A DNA stretch of 64,000 bases from Mucilaginibacter sp. UR6-1 (GCF_020880975.1 NZ_JAJIWP010000002.1:930001-994000); one strand, 5' to 3'. Numbered from the stretch's first letter, positions 34,808-44,692 are shown. Notes: generated by a model from the sequence alone, not told the origin. Program-made: numbers and translations.

Positions 34808-35782
34808 ATGGACAACATGTTTTTAAACGCGTGTAAAAACGCGCAAAAAGGAATAGTGCAGGCTTTCCTTAAAAAAGGGGGCATCAACCTTGATAAGCGC
34901 GACGGCATGGGCAATACGCCCTTGTACTACGTGAGCGCAAAAGGCGCTAAGGATATTGTGAAGATGCTGATCGATGCCGGTGCCGATGTTAACCAGGCCA
35001 ATAACGTTAGCGAAACACCCATGCACTGCGCCGCCCGAATTGGCAGCAAGGATATTATTAAGCAACTGGCCGATGCCGGTGCCGATGTAAACACGAGCAA
35101 TAACAGCGGCCAAACACCGCTATTTTATGCCGTATTGGGCATGAAGACAGAAACCGCGCTCTACCTGATCTCCCTGGGCGCCGATACCACAGTTAAGGAT
35201 AATGCAGGTTATAACGTACTCGACCATGCTACGGCCAACGGTATGCGCGATCTGATAGCGGCCATATCATCGGGTAGTGAGGGGCAAAAGGATGATCATG
35301 GCAACACGCCGCTGCACCAGGCGGTGTACAACAACCAAAGCGAAACCGTGCGAGCCCTTTTAGCGAAAGATGCATCGGGCATAAATGAACTGAATAATGC
35401 CGGTGTTACTCCGCTGATATTGGCAGTGAATAACTCAAACATGCACCTGGCCGAACTGCTGATAAAGCATGGTGCCAATGTAAACCTGAATGTACTCAAC
35501 GGTAACTCGGTATTGCATTACGCGGCGGGTATAGGCAATCATCACCTGGGTAAACTGCTGCTAAATTCGGGCGCTGATGTAAACGGCCGTAACAGTTTTA
35601 GCGAAACTCCGCTGATAGTTGCTGCCCAGTGCGGGTTTAATGATTTTACTGCCATGCTGATAGAAAACAGCGCGGATGTTAACGCTGTTGATAACAACGG
35701 CAACAGCGCCATGCACTTTGTTACCGAGCGTGGGTATACCGAAATTGTTGAACAACTGCTGATGGCGGGTGCCGAAAATTAA
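34808..35782 (+). CDS. ankyrin-repeat protein, regular array
   Basis: A 324-residue protein made almost wholly of about ten ankyrin repeats, each near 33 residues (GNTPLYYVSAKG, SETPMHCAARIG, GQTPLFYAV, then GNTPLHQAV, GVTPLILAV, SETPLIVAAQCG, GNSAMHFVTERG). No signal peptide or other domain is visible. It is more regular than its upstream neighbour, which suggests a different partner or a more recent expansion. A perfect terminator follows 25 bases after the stop. Confidence 0.87.
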   Translation: MDNMFLNACKNAQKGIVQAFLKKGGINLDKRDGMGNTPLYYVSAKGAKDIVKMLIDAGADVNQANNVSETPMHCAARIGSKDIIKQLADAGADVNTSNNSGQTPLFYAVLGMKTETALYLISLGADTTVKDNAGYNVLDHATANGMRDLIAAISSGSEGQKDDHGNTPLHQAVYNNQSETVRALLAKDASGINELNNAGVTPLILAVNNSNMHLAELLIKHGANVNLNVLNGNSVLHYAAGIGNHHLGKLLLNSGADVNGRNSFSETPLIVAAQCGFNDFTAMLIENSADVNAVDNNGNSAMHFVTERGYTEIVEQLLMAGAEN

Positions 35783-35806
35783 GGCATCCTGATAGTTAAG
35801 AATTGA

Positions 35807-35836
35807 ATAGCGCATACGGTGGTATGCGCTATTTTT
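35807..35836 (+). terminator. terminator after the ankyrin genes
   Basis: Perfect 11-base inverted repeat (ATAGCGCATAC at 35807-35817, complement at 35822-35832) with a 4-base loop and a T-run to 35836. Confidence 0.8.
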
Positions 35837-35854
35837 GCTTACCTTCAAAATAAA

Positions 35855-35862
35855 TACATTTG
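35855..35862 (+). promoter_or_regulatory. candidate -7 box (TACATTTG) for the AraC gene
   Basis: A full TAnnTTTG match, with TTTG at 35834-35837 seventeen bases upstream. It ends five bases before the ATG at 35867, so the message would be leaderless from that codon or start from the ATG at 35879. Confidence 0.45.
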
Positions 35863-35866
35863 CTTT

Positions 35867-36811
35867 ATGGATGGATCAATGATACCACGGATGGAGCTTG
35901 AAAAGTTTGCGCACGATGAGTACAAGGTGCCGCTGCTTAACCTGGAACATTATCCGCTTGATTCAAAATATTTTGTTATTCAAAACCGGGATAACTACCC
36001 GGTTAAGGATTATATATCGCCGCACCGGCGTAAGTTTTACAAGATATTCCACATGACGGCCGGAACGGGCATACTCACCATCGGGCTGCACCGTTACGAG
36101 ATGGGACCGAATGAGATAGCCTTTCTTCACCCGGACGAGATCATGTCATGGCAAACCACATCAGCCAAAACAGGCGGCCATTTTTGTTTGATACACCCGG
36201 CATACTTTGAACTTGAGGCCGACCATGTGCTGCACCTGCTACGCCAGTACCCGTATTTTAAACCGGTAAATTGTGTTGTTCAGTTAACCGAAGTGCAATC
36301 GGCCAACATTAACAGCTATTTTGAGGTGATGCTGAACGAGGAGCGGGGTAGCAATGAGGATAAAAAGCAGGCTATATTGCTGCAATTGCAAATGCTCTTG
36401 CTTGAAAGCCAGCGTGCCGGGCGTACACGCTCCGAAACACCGGTAACCGAGGGGTATGGCTATATCTATCGGTTCCTGTCGCTGTTGGAGTCAGCCTTCA
36501 GGGTACAGCAGCGTGATAGCATCGTGAAGCTGAAAACTGCCGCCGAGTTTGCCGATGAATTGCATGTGCACCCCAACTACCTTAATTCGCTGGTTAAAAG
36601 CCACACCGGCAAAACCCTGCGCGAACATATACAGGACAGGCTGCTATACGAAGCTAAATCATTACTGGTACAAACCGATTGGGACATCAGCGAAATAAGC
36701 GATGGTCTGGGGTTCTCCGGCCAGGCAGCGTTCACCTCATTTTTCAGGAAGAAGGCTAATCTGTCGCCGTCAGTGTTCAGGAAAAGTACGCTTTCACCCG
36801 CCAATATTTGA
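35867..36811 (+). CDS. AraC family transcriptional regulator
   Basis: A 314-residue regulator with an N-terminal cupin domain (about 35-160) and C-terminal double helix-turn-helix (about 210-310; FADELHVHPNYLNSLVKSHTGKT, then ISEISDGLGFSGQAAFTSFF). The open frame begins at 35819 inside a terminator hairpin, so that start is impossible; ATG 35867 or 35879 is likely. It precedes the SDR at 36898 by 86 bases on the same strand and probably controls it. Confidence 0.86.
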   Translation: MDGSMIPRMELEKFAHDEYKVPLLNLEHYPLDSKYFVIQNRDNYPVKDYISPHRRKFYKIFHMTAGTGILTIGLHRYEMGPNEIAFLHPDEIMSWQTTSAKTGGHFCLIHPAYFELEADHVLHLLRQYPYFKPVNCVVQLTEVQSANINSYFEVMLNEERGSNEDKKQAILLQLQMLLLESQRAGRTRSETPVTEGYGYIYRFLSLLESAFRVQQRDSIVKLKTAAEFADELHVHPNYLNSLVKSHTGKTLREHIQDRLLYEAKSLLVQTDWDISEISDGLGFSGQAAFTSFFRKKANLSPSVFRKSTLSPANI

Positions 36812-36897
36812 AACTCGCAAATATCCCTATGATTTGAATAAGTGCTTGCCGGGCCATTGTAGCCACCTTTGTATCATACAATTAAATAATCATTGTC

Positions 36898-37743
36898 ATG
36901 AAAACACAAAAAGTATGGTTCGTTACAGGAGCTTCAAAAGGTTTAGGTTTAACACTTGTAAAACGTTTGCTTAAAGAGGGCTATAAGGTAGCCGCTACAT
37001 CACGCGATGCCGCGGCGCTGAGCGAAGAAGTAGGTTATACCGGCGCTGATTTTTTACCCCTGCAAATGGATATCGCCAATAACGACAGCGTGGCCAAAAC
37101 CATTGCTCAGATTATAGCTACCCTTGGTGGTATTGATGTTGTGGTAAACAATGCCGGTTATGGCCAGTTAGGTACATTGGAAGAATTGAGCGATACCGAA
37201 GCCCGTCAAAATTTTGATGTTAATGTATTCGGCTCGTTAAATGTTATCCGTAACGTAATGCCTCATTTCCGCGAGAAAAAGTCAGGCGCATTCTTCAATA
37301 TTTCATCTATCGCGGGCTTTTTAGGTACCTTCCCGGGGTGGGGCGTTTATAATGCCACCAAGTTTGCTGTGGCCGGTTTTACCGAGGCATTATCGGCGGA
37401 GGTAAAATCAATGGGCATAAGTGCCACCATTGTTTACCCCGGATATTTTAAAACCAATTTTCTGCTGCAAGGCTCGCTGCGCACCGCTGCCAGCCCGATC
37501 GCTGATTACAAAGAGGCTCGCGATTTGGAAGTGATCCACAACGAGCAGATCATCGGCAATCAGCCCGGCGATCCTGAAAATGCCGCAGCCGCGTTCATCA
37601 AAGTAGCCGAAATGGAGAACCGTCCGTTGCATTTGTTCTTAGGGTCTGATTCATTTGCCATGGCTAACAGCAAGATCGAGGCCGTTCAGCATGACCTGGC
37701 TGCTTTTGAAAGCATCAGCAAATCAACTGATTTTCAAAAGTAA
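36898..37743 (+). CDS. SDR oxidoreductase
   Basis: A 281-residue classical SDR. TGASKGLG near residue 11, NNAGYG near 85, the Ser in NISSIAG and YxxxK (YNATK) near residue 151 are all present, so it is likely active; substrate unknown. The same length class and the NNAGY motif are shared with the SDR at 304-1131. It follows an AraC gene and ends in a strong terminator. Confidence 0.9.
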   Translation: MKTQKVWFVTGASKGLGLTLVKRLLKEGYKVAATSRDAAALSEEVGYTGADFLPLQMDIANNDSVAKTIAQIIATLGGIDVVVNNAGYGQLGTLEELSDTEARQNFDVNVFGSLNVIRNVMPHFREKKSGAFFNISSIAGFLGTFPGWGVYNATKFAVAGFTEALSAEVKSMGISATIVYPGYFKTNFLLQGSLRTAASPIADYKEARDLEVIHNEQIIGNQPGDPENAAAAFIKVAEMENRPLHLFLGSDSFAMANSKIEAVQHDLAAFESISKSTDFQK

Positions 37744-37768
37744 TAACAGCCCTGTAAGCAACTGATAC

Positions 37769-37805
37769 AAGGCGGCAGACTGTGATGGTCTGCCGCCTTT
37801 TTTTT
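37769..37805. terminator. bidirectional terminator
   Basis: Perfect 12-base inverted repeat (AAGGCGGCAGAC at 37769-37780, complement at 37788-37799) followed by eight T. It lies between two convergent genes and its T-run touches the stop codon of the histidine kinase gene. Confidence 0.85.
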
Positions 37806-39552
37806 AAACCGCCGGTAGCAAAAAGTAAAACCGGCTGCCCTCGCCCAAAGCGCTTTCCAAACCAATCCGGCCTTGCTGCACTTCAATAAAATCCTTTGAA
37901 ATGGCCAGCCCCAAACCGGAGCCGGACTTGTTCTGTCCGTCGGTAGGCACCTGGAAGTAGCGGTCGAACAAGCGTTTCTGAAACTGCTCGTCAATCCCCT
38001 TGCCCATATCTTTTACCGAAAATTCAACCCATTGCCCGTGTTTAGTTACCCTGATAATAACCTTTGATTTCTCCGGACTATACCGCAGCGCGTTCGACAG
38101 AAAGTTGACCAGCACCCATGCGGTCTTTTCCATATCAACACGTACTTTTGGCAGGTTATCATCTGTCAACACTTCCAGCGCCACACCTTTTTGCCCGGCC
38201 TGGAATTTTACTGAATCTATAGCGTAATCCACTATCTGCGCCGGTTCGGCAGGTACAAAGTTGAGTTGTATGTTACCTGTTTCAACCTGCGAGAGTTCAA
38301 GCAATTCGCTGGTTATTTTAAGCAGGCGGTTGGTGTCTTCCTCAATATGATGTACCAGTTGGCGCTGCTCCTCATTCACAGGGCCTATACGCTGATCGTT
38401 TAATAATTTAAGGCTTAGCCTGATAGATGATATAGGCGTTTTCAACTCGTGCGATATGGTAGCGATAAAATTGGTTTTAGCCTCGTCGCGCTCCTTAAAC
38501 TCCGTTATGTTTTCGAGGATGTATACTTTACCTGCCGGGGTGTTAGCCAGGTTAATGCCGTCGGTTACCGCGGGCTTCATATTCGGTACGCTTATCTCCC
38601 GGGTTTGCAACTGAAAGTGCGACTCCTTGCCATCAACCACAATTTTAAAGGGTTTGGCTTTTACCTGCTCATCGATGATGGATCGCATCAGGTCATTTTG
38701 CCGGGTAAGTTCGCTGATGAGTTTTCCTTCCGGACGATCATCATACAAACTCAAAATATTTTTAGCCGCGGTATTGATGAATAGTATCTCCTGCTTTTCA
38801 TTCACCCCGATAATGGCATCCTGCATCTGCTCAATGATAGCCTCAATGCGTCGCTTTTCAGAGAGTACTGTGGCCAGGTTACTGTTCTCCCAATCGCGAA
38901 GGCGGGTGGCCATGTTGTTAAACGCCTGGGCAACATCAGCAAATTCATCATCCTGCCTGAAACCCAGCCGGGTAGCATAATTTTTCCGGCTGATCTCGGA
39001 TATACCTTCCTGCAACTTGCGCAATGGCCCCGATATGAATCCCGGAAAATTCACGCTAAAGCTGAATAATATTAAAAAGGTAATGGTACCCGCAAAGCCT
39101 AACAAAACAGTTGTTTTTTGTACTGATGCCTGGGCGGCGGCGTGCTTGCGCACAATGGCACGCATATTTACATCCTCAATATCCATCAGGATGGCGCGTA
39201 TCTGCCTTTCCGTAGCATCCAGTTGTATGGTTGCTTTACCGGATGTGATTTTATTAAACGCGGCAGTTAGGCGCTCCACGGCTTCCCGTTCGCCGGTTTC
39301 GGTAATGTTGTTTTTTTCCTTTAACAGCGATTGGCTGAATTTATCTGCCGATGCTTTATTAAGCGGGAGGGATTGCTCATCTAAAACACGGCGCATCTCG
39401 CGGATGTAGCGCAGGGTTTCATAGTTATCTTTTAATATCACCTGCGAGCTTTTGGCTATCTCGTTGATGTAGAATAACGAAAGCGCTCCGAAAAATATCA
39501 CTACGGCAAACAAAAAGCCGAAGCCCAGCCGTAATTTGGTTTTTATCTTCAT
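37804..39552 (-). CDS. kdp-linked sensor histidine kinase
   Basis: A 582-residue inner-membrane kinase: membrane segments at about 8-28 and 147-168 with a periplasmic four-helix-type region between, HAMP (about 169-222), PAS (about 230-350), HisKA with phospho-accepting His368 in ISHELKTP, and an HATPase domain (NALRYSP, then GKGI and GSGLGLAI). It overlaps the KdpD-like gene by four bases. In Escherichia coli KdpD the kinase is part of the same chain; here the two parts are separate. No kdpE response regulator is next to it. Confidence 0.88.
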   Translation of the reverse strand: MKIKTKLRLGFGFLFAVVIFFGALSLFYINEIAKSSQVILKDNYETLRYIREMRRVLDEQSLPLNKASADKFSQSLLKEKNNITETGEREAVERLTAAFNKITSGKATIQLDATERQIRAILMDIEDVNMRAIVRKHAAAQASVQKTTVLLGFAGTITFLILFSFSVNFPGFISGPLRKLQEGISEISRKNYATRLGFRQDDEFADVAQAFNNMATRLRDWENSNLATVLSEKRRIEAIIEQMQDAIIGVNEKQEILFINTAAKNILSLYDDRPEGKLISELTRQNDLMRSIIDEQVKAKPFKIVVDGKESHFQLQTREISVPNMKPAVTDGINLANTPAGKVYILENITEFKERDEAKTNFIATISHELKTPISSIRLSLKLLNDQRIGPVNEEQRQLVHHIEEDTNRLLKITSELLELSQVETGNIQLNFVPAEPAQIVDYAIDSVKFQAGQKGVALEVLTDDNLPKVRVDMEKTAWVLVNFLSNALRYSPEKSKVIIRVTKHGQWVEFSVKDMGKGIDEQFQKRLFDRYFQVPTDGQNKSGSGLGLAISKDFIEVQQGRIGLESALGEGSRFYFLLPAV

Positions 39553-40685
39553 GATAGTATAACTAAGTCGGTTTCAGTAGTGGCTATCTTGTTCAGCAAT
39601 TGGTTAAACACGGTGGTGCGCCATATCACCTGGAAAAGGCTGAGGTGAGGTTTGCCAATGCAAATGGTAGTGATCTCTCGTTCTTCAGCCACCTGCATAA
39701 TGGTTTGGGTTATCTGGTCGCTTTTTATTTTCATCAGTTCAGCCCCCAGTTGGGTAGCCAGGTTAAAGTTGTTTATAAGGTGGCGTTGTTTATCCAGTTT
39801 AATACGCTCCATGCTTTCGCTGCTGCTTTGCACGTATAACACTATCCACGGCGAGCGGTAGTAGGATGCCAGCCTTGCCGTTTTACGTATCACTACCTTA
39901 GCGGTTTCATGGTTTGATGATATGCAGGCTAAAAACCGCTCCGGCCGCAATTTGATTTGCTTGGGTACCTCAATATCTATCTTCCTCTCCAGGTGGTGGG
40001 CAACCTCCTTCAACGCCAGCTCCCGCAGTTGCAATATCTTATCACTCCTGAAAAAGTTTTGCAGCGCCCGTTCTATTTTGCTCTTATCGTATATTTTACC
40101 GGCACGCAGGCGCTCAATCAGTTCATCGGCAGTAAGGTCAATGTTCACTATCTCATCAGCAAGCTCCAAAACTTTGTCGGGTATGCGCTCGGTTATGGCG
40201 ATGCCGGTTATATCCTCGGCCTCCTCGTTCAGGCTTTCCAGGTGCTGAATGTTTACAGCCGTTATTACGCTGATACCAGCCTCTAATATATCCATCACAT
40301 CCTGCCAGCGTTTGCTGTTTTTGCTGCCCTCAATATTACTGTGCGCCAACTCATCTACAATAACCACTTCGGGGTGGCGGTTCAGTATTGCCTGCACATC
40401 CATTTCATCCAGCTCTTTACCCTTGTAAAAGGTATTACGGCGGGCAATCACCGGCAAGCCGTCCAGCAGGGCATGTGTTTCGGCGCGGTTATGTGTTTCA
40501 ATGTAACCAATTTGTATATCGATGCCGTTTTTCAGCAGGGCATGGGCCTCCTGTAACATACGGTAGGTTTTGCCCACACCGGCGCTCATGCCAATATATA
40601 CCTTTAGCTTGCCCCGCCTTGAGCGTTTTACCAGCTCAATAAAGTCTTTTACCGAATTATCGCTATTTCCGTTTGTACCGGCCAT
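39549..40685 (-). CDS. kdpD: KdpD N-terminal sensor domain protein
   Basis: A 378-residue soluble protein equal to the cytosolic N-terminal part of KdpD: Walker A GVGKT ending at residue 40, VIVDELAHSN as the Walker B-type segment, then a universal-stress-protein domain (about 235-375). It lacks the four membrane helices and kinase domain of full KdpD. The frame reaches 40721, but ATG 40685 gives a normal N-terminus. It overlaps the kinase gene that supplies the missing part. Confidence 0.87.
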   Translation of the reverse strand: MAGTNGNSDNSVKDFIELVKRSRRGKLKVYIGMSAGVGKTYRMLQEAHALLKNGIDIQIGYIETHNRAETHALLDGLPVIARRNTFYKGKELDEMDVQAILNRHPEVVIVDELAHSNIEGSKNSKRWQDVMDILEAGISVITAVNIQHLESLNEEAEDITGIAITERIPDKVLELADEIVNIDLTADELIERLRAGKIYDKSKIERALQNFFRSDKILQLRELALKEVAHHLERKIDIEVPKQIKLRPERFLACISSNHETAKVVIRKTARLASYYRSPWIVLYVQSSSESMERIKLDKQRHLINNFNLATQLGAELMKIKSDQITQTIMQVAEEREITTICIGKPHLSLFQVIWRTTVFNQLLNKIATTETDLVILS

Positions 40686-40711
40686 ACGTGTGTTAACTGT
40701 TGTAAAAGTAA

Positions 40712-40743
40712 GCACCGGCAAGGCATTTTTACCTCACCGGTGC
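40712..40743 (-). repeat. stem-loop between kdpD part and barrel gene
   Basis: GCACCGG at 40712-40718 and its complement CCGGTGC at 40737-40743, in the gap between two leftward genes. One of four such hairpins in the kdp operon. Confidence 0.5.
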
Positions 40744-40758
40744 GTAAGTATTATTCTA

Positions 40759-41841
40759 TTAAAACGATACCGCAAAGCTGGCCGTTAGCAGCGAATTATA
40801 GTTCACCAGTGCATCCTGCCTTGCAAAAATTTTGTCCTTGCTGTTATATACCTTTCCTTCAAGCCTGATAAGCGCGTTGGCCACCGGTGCATAATCAAAG
40901 TTAAGCGAGTAGCCGGTGGTTTTAAACCCGTTTGGTGTGCCGGTGCTTATCAGCATACCATTTTTGTCCTGGTAATATTCTACGCGGCCCGCAATAGCGT
41001 ATTTACCGGCAAACTGGTAACGAGCAATAGCTACAGGAGAAATGATATGATTATAATCGTTACTGCCCTTGGCGGCTTGCTGTGTGCCATAATCAAACCC
41101 GGCGGTTATGCCAAAGGCATTGGTAAGCTGGAATATACCATAAAAGTTATGGTAAAAACGGCGTGTTCTGATCGAATCAGCACCCTCGGTGCCCAGGTAG
41201 TTGCTGTAGTTCAGCGTGATCTTGTCGGTTGGTTTGTAGTAAACCTGCACACCACCGGCGGGCTTGCTGTTGCCGTTTTGCCTGTTAATGCGTTGCCAGC
41301 CGTTAAGGTATAAACCGGTAAGGGTAAGCTTGCCATTATTAGTGGTGTAAGTCAGTTTAGCGCCCGATTCATAATAAGGCGTATTTTCTGACGATATGTT
41401 TCGGGTAAGTACCCAGCAATCTTTTGATATGGCGCTTTCAAACCCAATGTGCGATGCGAAGATACCGCCGTCAACCCACAGGTTCGCCGTTTTTGACAGC
41501 TTGATACCGGCGTTGGCTTCAAACACGTTTTTCAGTACGCCCTGCTCTGCCGCAAGGTTAGCATTGGCGTAGGTGCCCGCCATCAGGGCCATATTGGCGC
41601 GGATGCTGCCGTTATCATAATTTGCTTTAATAAAACCGAGGTTCAGGTTAGCCTCGTTATGGCGGTTGTGCGAGTAAACAAAGCCGGGGCGGTTATTATC
41701 AGCAGGTTTGTTAAAATCAAATCCGTAGTATAATTCTGCGTAGCCGCTTATAGTAAGGTTGCCGGACTTTTTAACCGTGTCCTGAGCTTGTGCGGTTACA
41801 ACGCTGCCAAACAGACCGGCAGCAATAAGTAAAGTTTTCAT
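40759..41841 (-). CDS. outer-membrane beta-barrel protein in the kdp operon
   Basis: A 360-residue protein with a signal peptide (about 1-20, ending AQAQ) and a beta-barrel pattern with a terminal aromatic strand (TASFAVSF). Opening segment LTISGYAELYYGFDFNKP and later ITAGFDYGTQ resemble the barrel proteins found with kdp genes in Bacteroidota. A potassium porin role is inferred from its place between kdpC and the sensor genes. Confidence 0.78.
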   Translation of the reverse strand: MKTLLIAAGLFGSVVTAQAQDTVKKSGNLTISGYAELYYGFDFNKPADNNRPGFVYSHNRHNEANLNLGFIKANYDNGSIRANMALMAGTYANANLAAEQGVLKNVFEANAGIKLSKTANLWVDGGIFASHIGFESAISKDCWVLTRNISSENTPYYESGAKLTYTTNNGKLTLTGLYLNGWQRINRQNGNSKPAGGVQVYYKPTDKITLNYSNYLGTEGADSIRTRRFYHNFYGIFQLTNAFGITAGFDYGTQQAAKGSNDYNHIISPVAIARYQFAGKYAIAGRVEYYQDKNGMLISTGTPNGFKTTGYSLNFDYAPVANALIRLEGKVYNSKDKIFARQDALVNYNSLLTASFAVSF

Positions 41842-41859
41842 GTATAAAAGGTGGAATAA

Positions 41860-41889
41860 ATGCAGGGCAGGTTAAAGCCTGCCTTGCAT
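41860..41889 (-). repeat. stem-loop between kdpC and the barrel gene
   Basis: ATGCAGGGCAGG at 41860-41871 pairs with CCTGCCTTGCAT at 41878-41889 (11 of 12), with a 6-base loop. Confidence 0.55.
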
Positions 41890-41914
41890 GGGTATTTGTT
41901 TATAGGTAGATGAA

Positions 41915-42472
41915 TTATTTTCTAAGCTGATCGAGCGCTACATTAAGTTTAAGCACGTTCACAGTGGCCGGGCCGAACAGGTGTTTTTCTGTATGCTGAT
42001 TAACCAGTTGGTTTACTTGCTCCGCATTTAAACCACGGTTTTGTGCCACACGTTTTATTTGTATGGCGGCACCTTCGGGAGAAATGTCCGGGTCAAGGCC
42101 ACTGCCCGACGCGGTTACCATATCAGCAGGTATATCACCTTTTTTAAGGTAAGGATGATACTTTAGCAGGGTATCCACACGGTCGCTTACCTGTTTCAGA
42201 TAATCAGGATTGGTAGGGCCTTTGTTTGAGCCTGCCGAACCGGCTGCATTGTAATCAACCGCAGACGGGCGGCCCCAGAAGTATTGAGGCTGATCGAATT
42301 TTTGGCCTACGTTGGCATAGCCAACCACCTTGCCATTTACGGTAATGGTTTCGCCATTGCCTTTGCCTGCCGAAAACTTGCTGACAAAGGCAACCAGCAA
42401 CGGGTATATTACGCAAAGCAATACAGTTAGCACAACGGTTAAGCGTATTGACTGTATGATGTATTTTTTCAT
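41915..42472 (-). CDS. kdpC: potassium-transporting ATPase subunit C
   Basis: A 185-residue subunit with one N-terminal membrane segment (about 10-30) and a soluble domain. Motifs FWGRPSAVDYNAAGSAGSNKGPTN and SGLDPDISPEGA are characteristic of KdpC. It stabilises the KdpA-KdpB complex. Length is normal. Confidence 0.95.
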   Translation of the reverse strand: MKKYIIQSIRLTVVLTVLLCVIYPLLVAFVSKFSAGKGNGETITVNGKVVGYANVGQKFDQPQYFWGRPSAVDYNAAGSAGSNKGPTNPDYLKQVSDRVDTLLKYHPYLKKGDIPADMVTASGSGLDPDISPEGAAIQIKRVAQNRGLNAEQVNQLVNQHTEKHLFGPATVNVLKLNVALDQLRK

Positions 42473-42519
42473 TTTGAATGAGATTTGAACTTTATTTTAA
42501 TATTGTAATCTTCTTATAA

Positions 42520-42550
42520 AAGCCTCCCCCTCGGGGAGGTTTGGAGGGGT
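42520..42550. repeat. GGGGAGG hairpin repeat, copy 1
   Basis: AAGCCTCCCC-CTC-GGGGAGG hairpin followed by TTTGGAGGGGTC, in the kdpB-kdpC gap. A second copy lies in the kdpA-kdpB gap at 44660-44692. Confidence 0.65.
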
Positions 42551-42564
42551 CAGGGGTGTGGGTT

Positions 42565-44598
42565 TTATATAAACAATCCTATCACCAGGTCAATCAGTTT
42601 TATGCCGATGAACGGCGCTATCACACCACCTAATCCGTAGATCAGCAGGTTACGGCGCAGCAACGCGCTGGCACCAATCGGCTTATATTCCACGCCCTTC
42701 AGAGCCAGCGGAATAAGCAGCGGGATAATAATGGCGTTGAAAATTACCGCCGATAGTATCGCGCTTTCCGGACTATGCAGCCTCATAATATTGATGCTTT
42801 GCAATGCCGGTATGGAAGCAATGAACAATGCCGGAACGATAGCGAAATACTTGGCCACATCATTAGCTATTGAGAATGTGGTCAGCGTGCCGCGGGTAAT
42901 CAGCAATTGCTTGCCTATCTCTACGATCTCGATCAGCTTGGTTGGGTCATTATCCAGGTCAACCATGTTACCGGCCTCTTTGGCGGCTTGTGTACCGCTG
43001 TTCATGGCTACGCCCACATCGGCCTGGGCAAGGGCAGGGGCATCATTTGTACCGTCGCCCATCATGGCTACCAGGCGGCCTTCCTGCTGCTCGTGCTTAA
43101 TGTAATTCATTTTATCCTCGGGCTTGGCCTCGGCAATAAAATCATCCACACCGGCTTTTTCGGCAATAAATTTGGCGGTAAGCGGGTTGTCGCCGGTTAC
43201 CATAACGGTTTTGATACCCATTTTGCGCAGTCGCTCAAAACGCTCGGCAATGCCGGTTTTAATAATATCCTGTAATTCAATGGTACCCAGTATGCGGCCA
43301 TTTTGTGCGACTACAAGCGGTGTACCACCGTTTGATGATACGGTTTTTACTCGCTCTTCCACATCCGCAGGTATTTTGTTGCCTGTACGTTGGGCCAGGT
43401 TACGCATAGAATCGAACGCTCCCTTACGAATTTCCAAACCTTCGGGCGTATTGATACCGCTTGAGCGGGTTTCGGCTGTAAACTTGATAAATTCAGAATG
43501 CTCAGGCGCTTTAAGAGATATGCTCACTTTGCTTTGTGCCGCCAGCTCAACTATTGATTTACCCTCGGGCGTTTCATCAGCTAATGATGATAGTACAGCC
43601 GCTTTAATCAGGTCATCAGGCAATACATCAATAGAGGGCCAAAAGTGAGTAGCCTTACGGTTACCGATGGTAATGGTACCTGTTTTGTCAAGCAGTAGTA
43701 CGTCAATGTCACCAGCGGTTTCAACCGCACGGCCCGATTTGGTGATCACGTTGGCTCGCAATGCCCTGTCCATGCCGGCAATACCGATAGCCGATAGCAA
43801 GCCGCCAATAGTGGTCGGTATCAAACAAACAAACAGCGATATCAGCGCGGCGATAGTGATAGGTGTGTTGGCATAGTTGGCAAAGGGTTTCAGTGTAACG
43901 CATACGATAATAAAGATCAGCGTAAAGCTGGCTAATAGGATAGTAAGCGCTATCTCGTTAGGTGTTTTTTGGCGTGATGCACCTTCAACCAGCGCGATCA
44001 TCTTATCCAAAAAGCTCTCGCCCGGCTCGGTGGTTACAATTACCTTTATCTTGTCAGACAGTACTTTGGTACCACCGGTAACAGACGATTTATCGCCGCC
44101 AGCCTCACGGATCACCGGGGCAGACTCACCGGTAATGGCCGATTCATCAATGGTAGCCAAGCCTTCAACTATCTCGCCATCGGTCGGGATGGTGTCGCCC
44201 GGCTCACAAACAAACATGTCGCCTTTGCGCAGTTCGTTTGAAGATTTGGTTGTAAGCGAACCATCCTTAGATAAAACTTTGGCGGGAGTTTCCTCGCGGG
44301 TTTTACGCAGGCTGTCGGCCTGTGCCTTACCGCGTGCTTCGGCAATGGCCTCGGCAAAGTTGGCAAACAGCAGGGTTAGCAACAGTATGATGAAGATGAT
44401 GACGTTATAGATGAACGAGCCCTGGTCGGTATACGTAAAGCTGTAAAAGCTCATGTACGCCATAATCAAAGTGCCCACTTCAACAGTAAACATAACCGGG
44501 TTGCGCAGCATGGCCTTTGGGTTAAGTTTTATGAATGATTGTTTGAGGGCGGTTTTCACCAGTGCCGGCTCAAATAATTTATTGGATTGTGATTTCAT
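42565..44598 (-). CDS. kdpB: potassium-transporting ATPase subunit B
   Basis: A 677-residue P-type ATPase catalytic subunit. The phosphorylation motif DKTGT begins at Asp304, TGES (with the regulatory serine) lies near residue 156, and [16 protein letters not shown] marks the hinge. It hydrolyses ATP to drive potassium import through KdpA. ATG 44598 is preceded by AGAGGAGATAAA, one of the few strong Shine-Dalgarno sequences here; the frame's earlier start at 44622 would include it in the protein. Confidence 0.97.
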   Translation of the reverse strand: MKSQSNKLFEPALVKTALKQSFIKLNPKAMLRNPVMFTVEVGTLIMAYMSFYSFTYTDQGSFIYNVIIFIILLLTLLFANFAEAIAEARGKAQADSLRKTREETPAKVLSKDGSLTTKSSNELRKGDMFVCEPGDTIPTDGEIVEGLATIDESAITGESAPVIREAGGDKSSVTGGTKVLSDKIKVIVTTEPGESFLDKMIALVEGASRQKTPNEIALTILLASFTLIFIIVCVTLKPFANYANTPITIAALISLFVCLIPTTIGGLLSAIGIAGMDRALRANVITKSGRAVETAGDIDVLLLDKTGTITIGNRKATHFWPSIDVLPDDLIKAAVLSSLADETPEGKSIVELAAQSKVSISLKAPEHSEFIKFTAETRSSGINTPEGLEIRKGAFDSMRNLAQRTGNKIPADVEERVKTVSSNGGTPLVVAQNGRILGTIELQDIIKTGIAERFERLRKMGIKTVMVTGDNPLTAKFIAEKAGVDDFIAEAKPEDKMNYIKHEQQEGRLVAMMGDGTNDAPALAQADVGVAMNSGTQAAKEAGNMVDLDNDPTKLIEIVEIGKQLLITRGTLTTFSIANDVAKYFAIVPALFIASIPALQSINIMRLHSPESAILSAVIFNAIIIPLLIPLALKGVEYKPIGASALLRRNLLIYGLGGVIAPFIGIKLIDLVIGLFI

Positions 44599-44659
44599 TT
44601 TATCTCCTCTAAATCTCCTCAAAGGGAAATTTTAAATATGAATTGAGTTTGTTTTTAAT

Positions 44660-44692
44660 AAGCCTCCCCTTCAGGGGAGGTTTGGTGGGGCC
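44660..44692. repeat. GGGGAGG hairpin repeat, copy 2
   Basis: AAGCCTCCCC-TTCA-GGGGAGG hairpin followed by TTTGGTGGGGCC, in the kdpA-kdpB gap, ending one base before the kdpA stop codon. It matches copy 1 in most positions. Confidence 0.65.

Noticed and set aside
42520..44692. kdpB as a composite mobile unit bounded by the GGGGAGG repeats
   Set aside because: The repeats are short hairpins without terminal signatures or transposase; they look like dispersed extragenic units.
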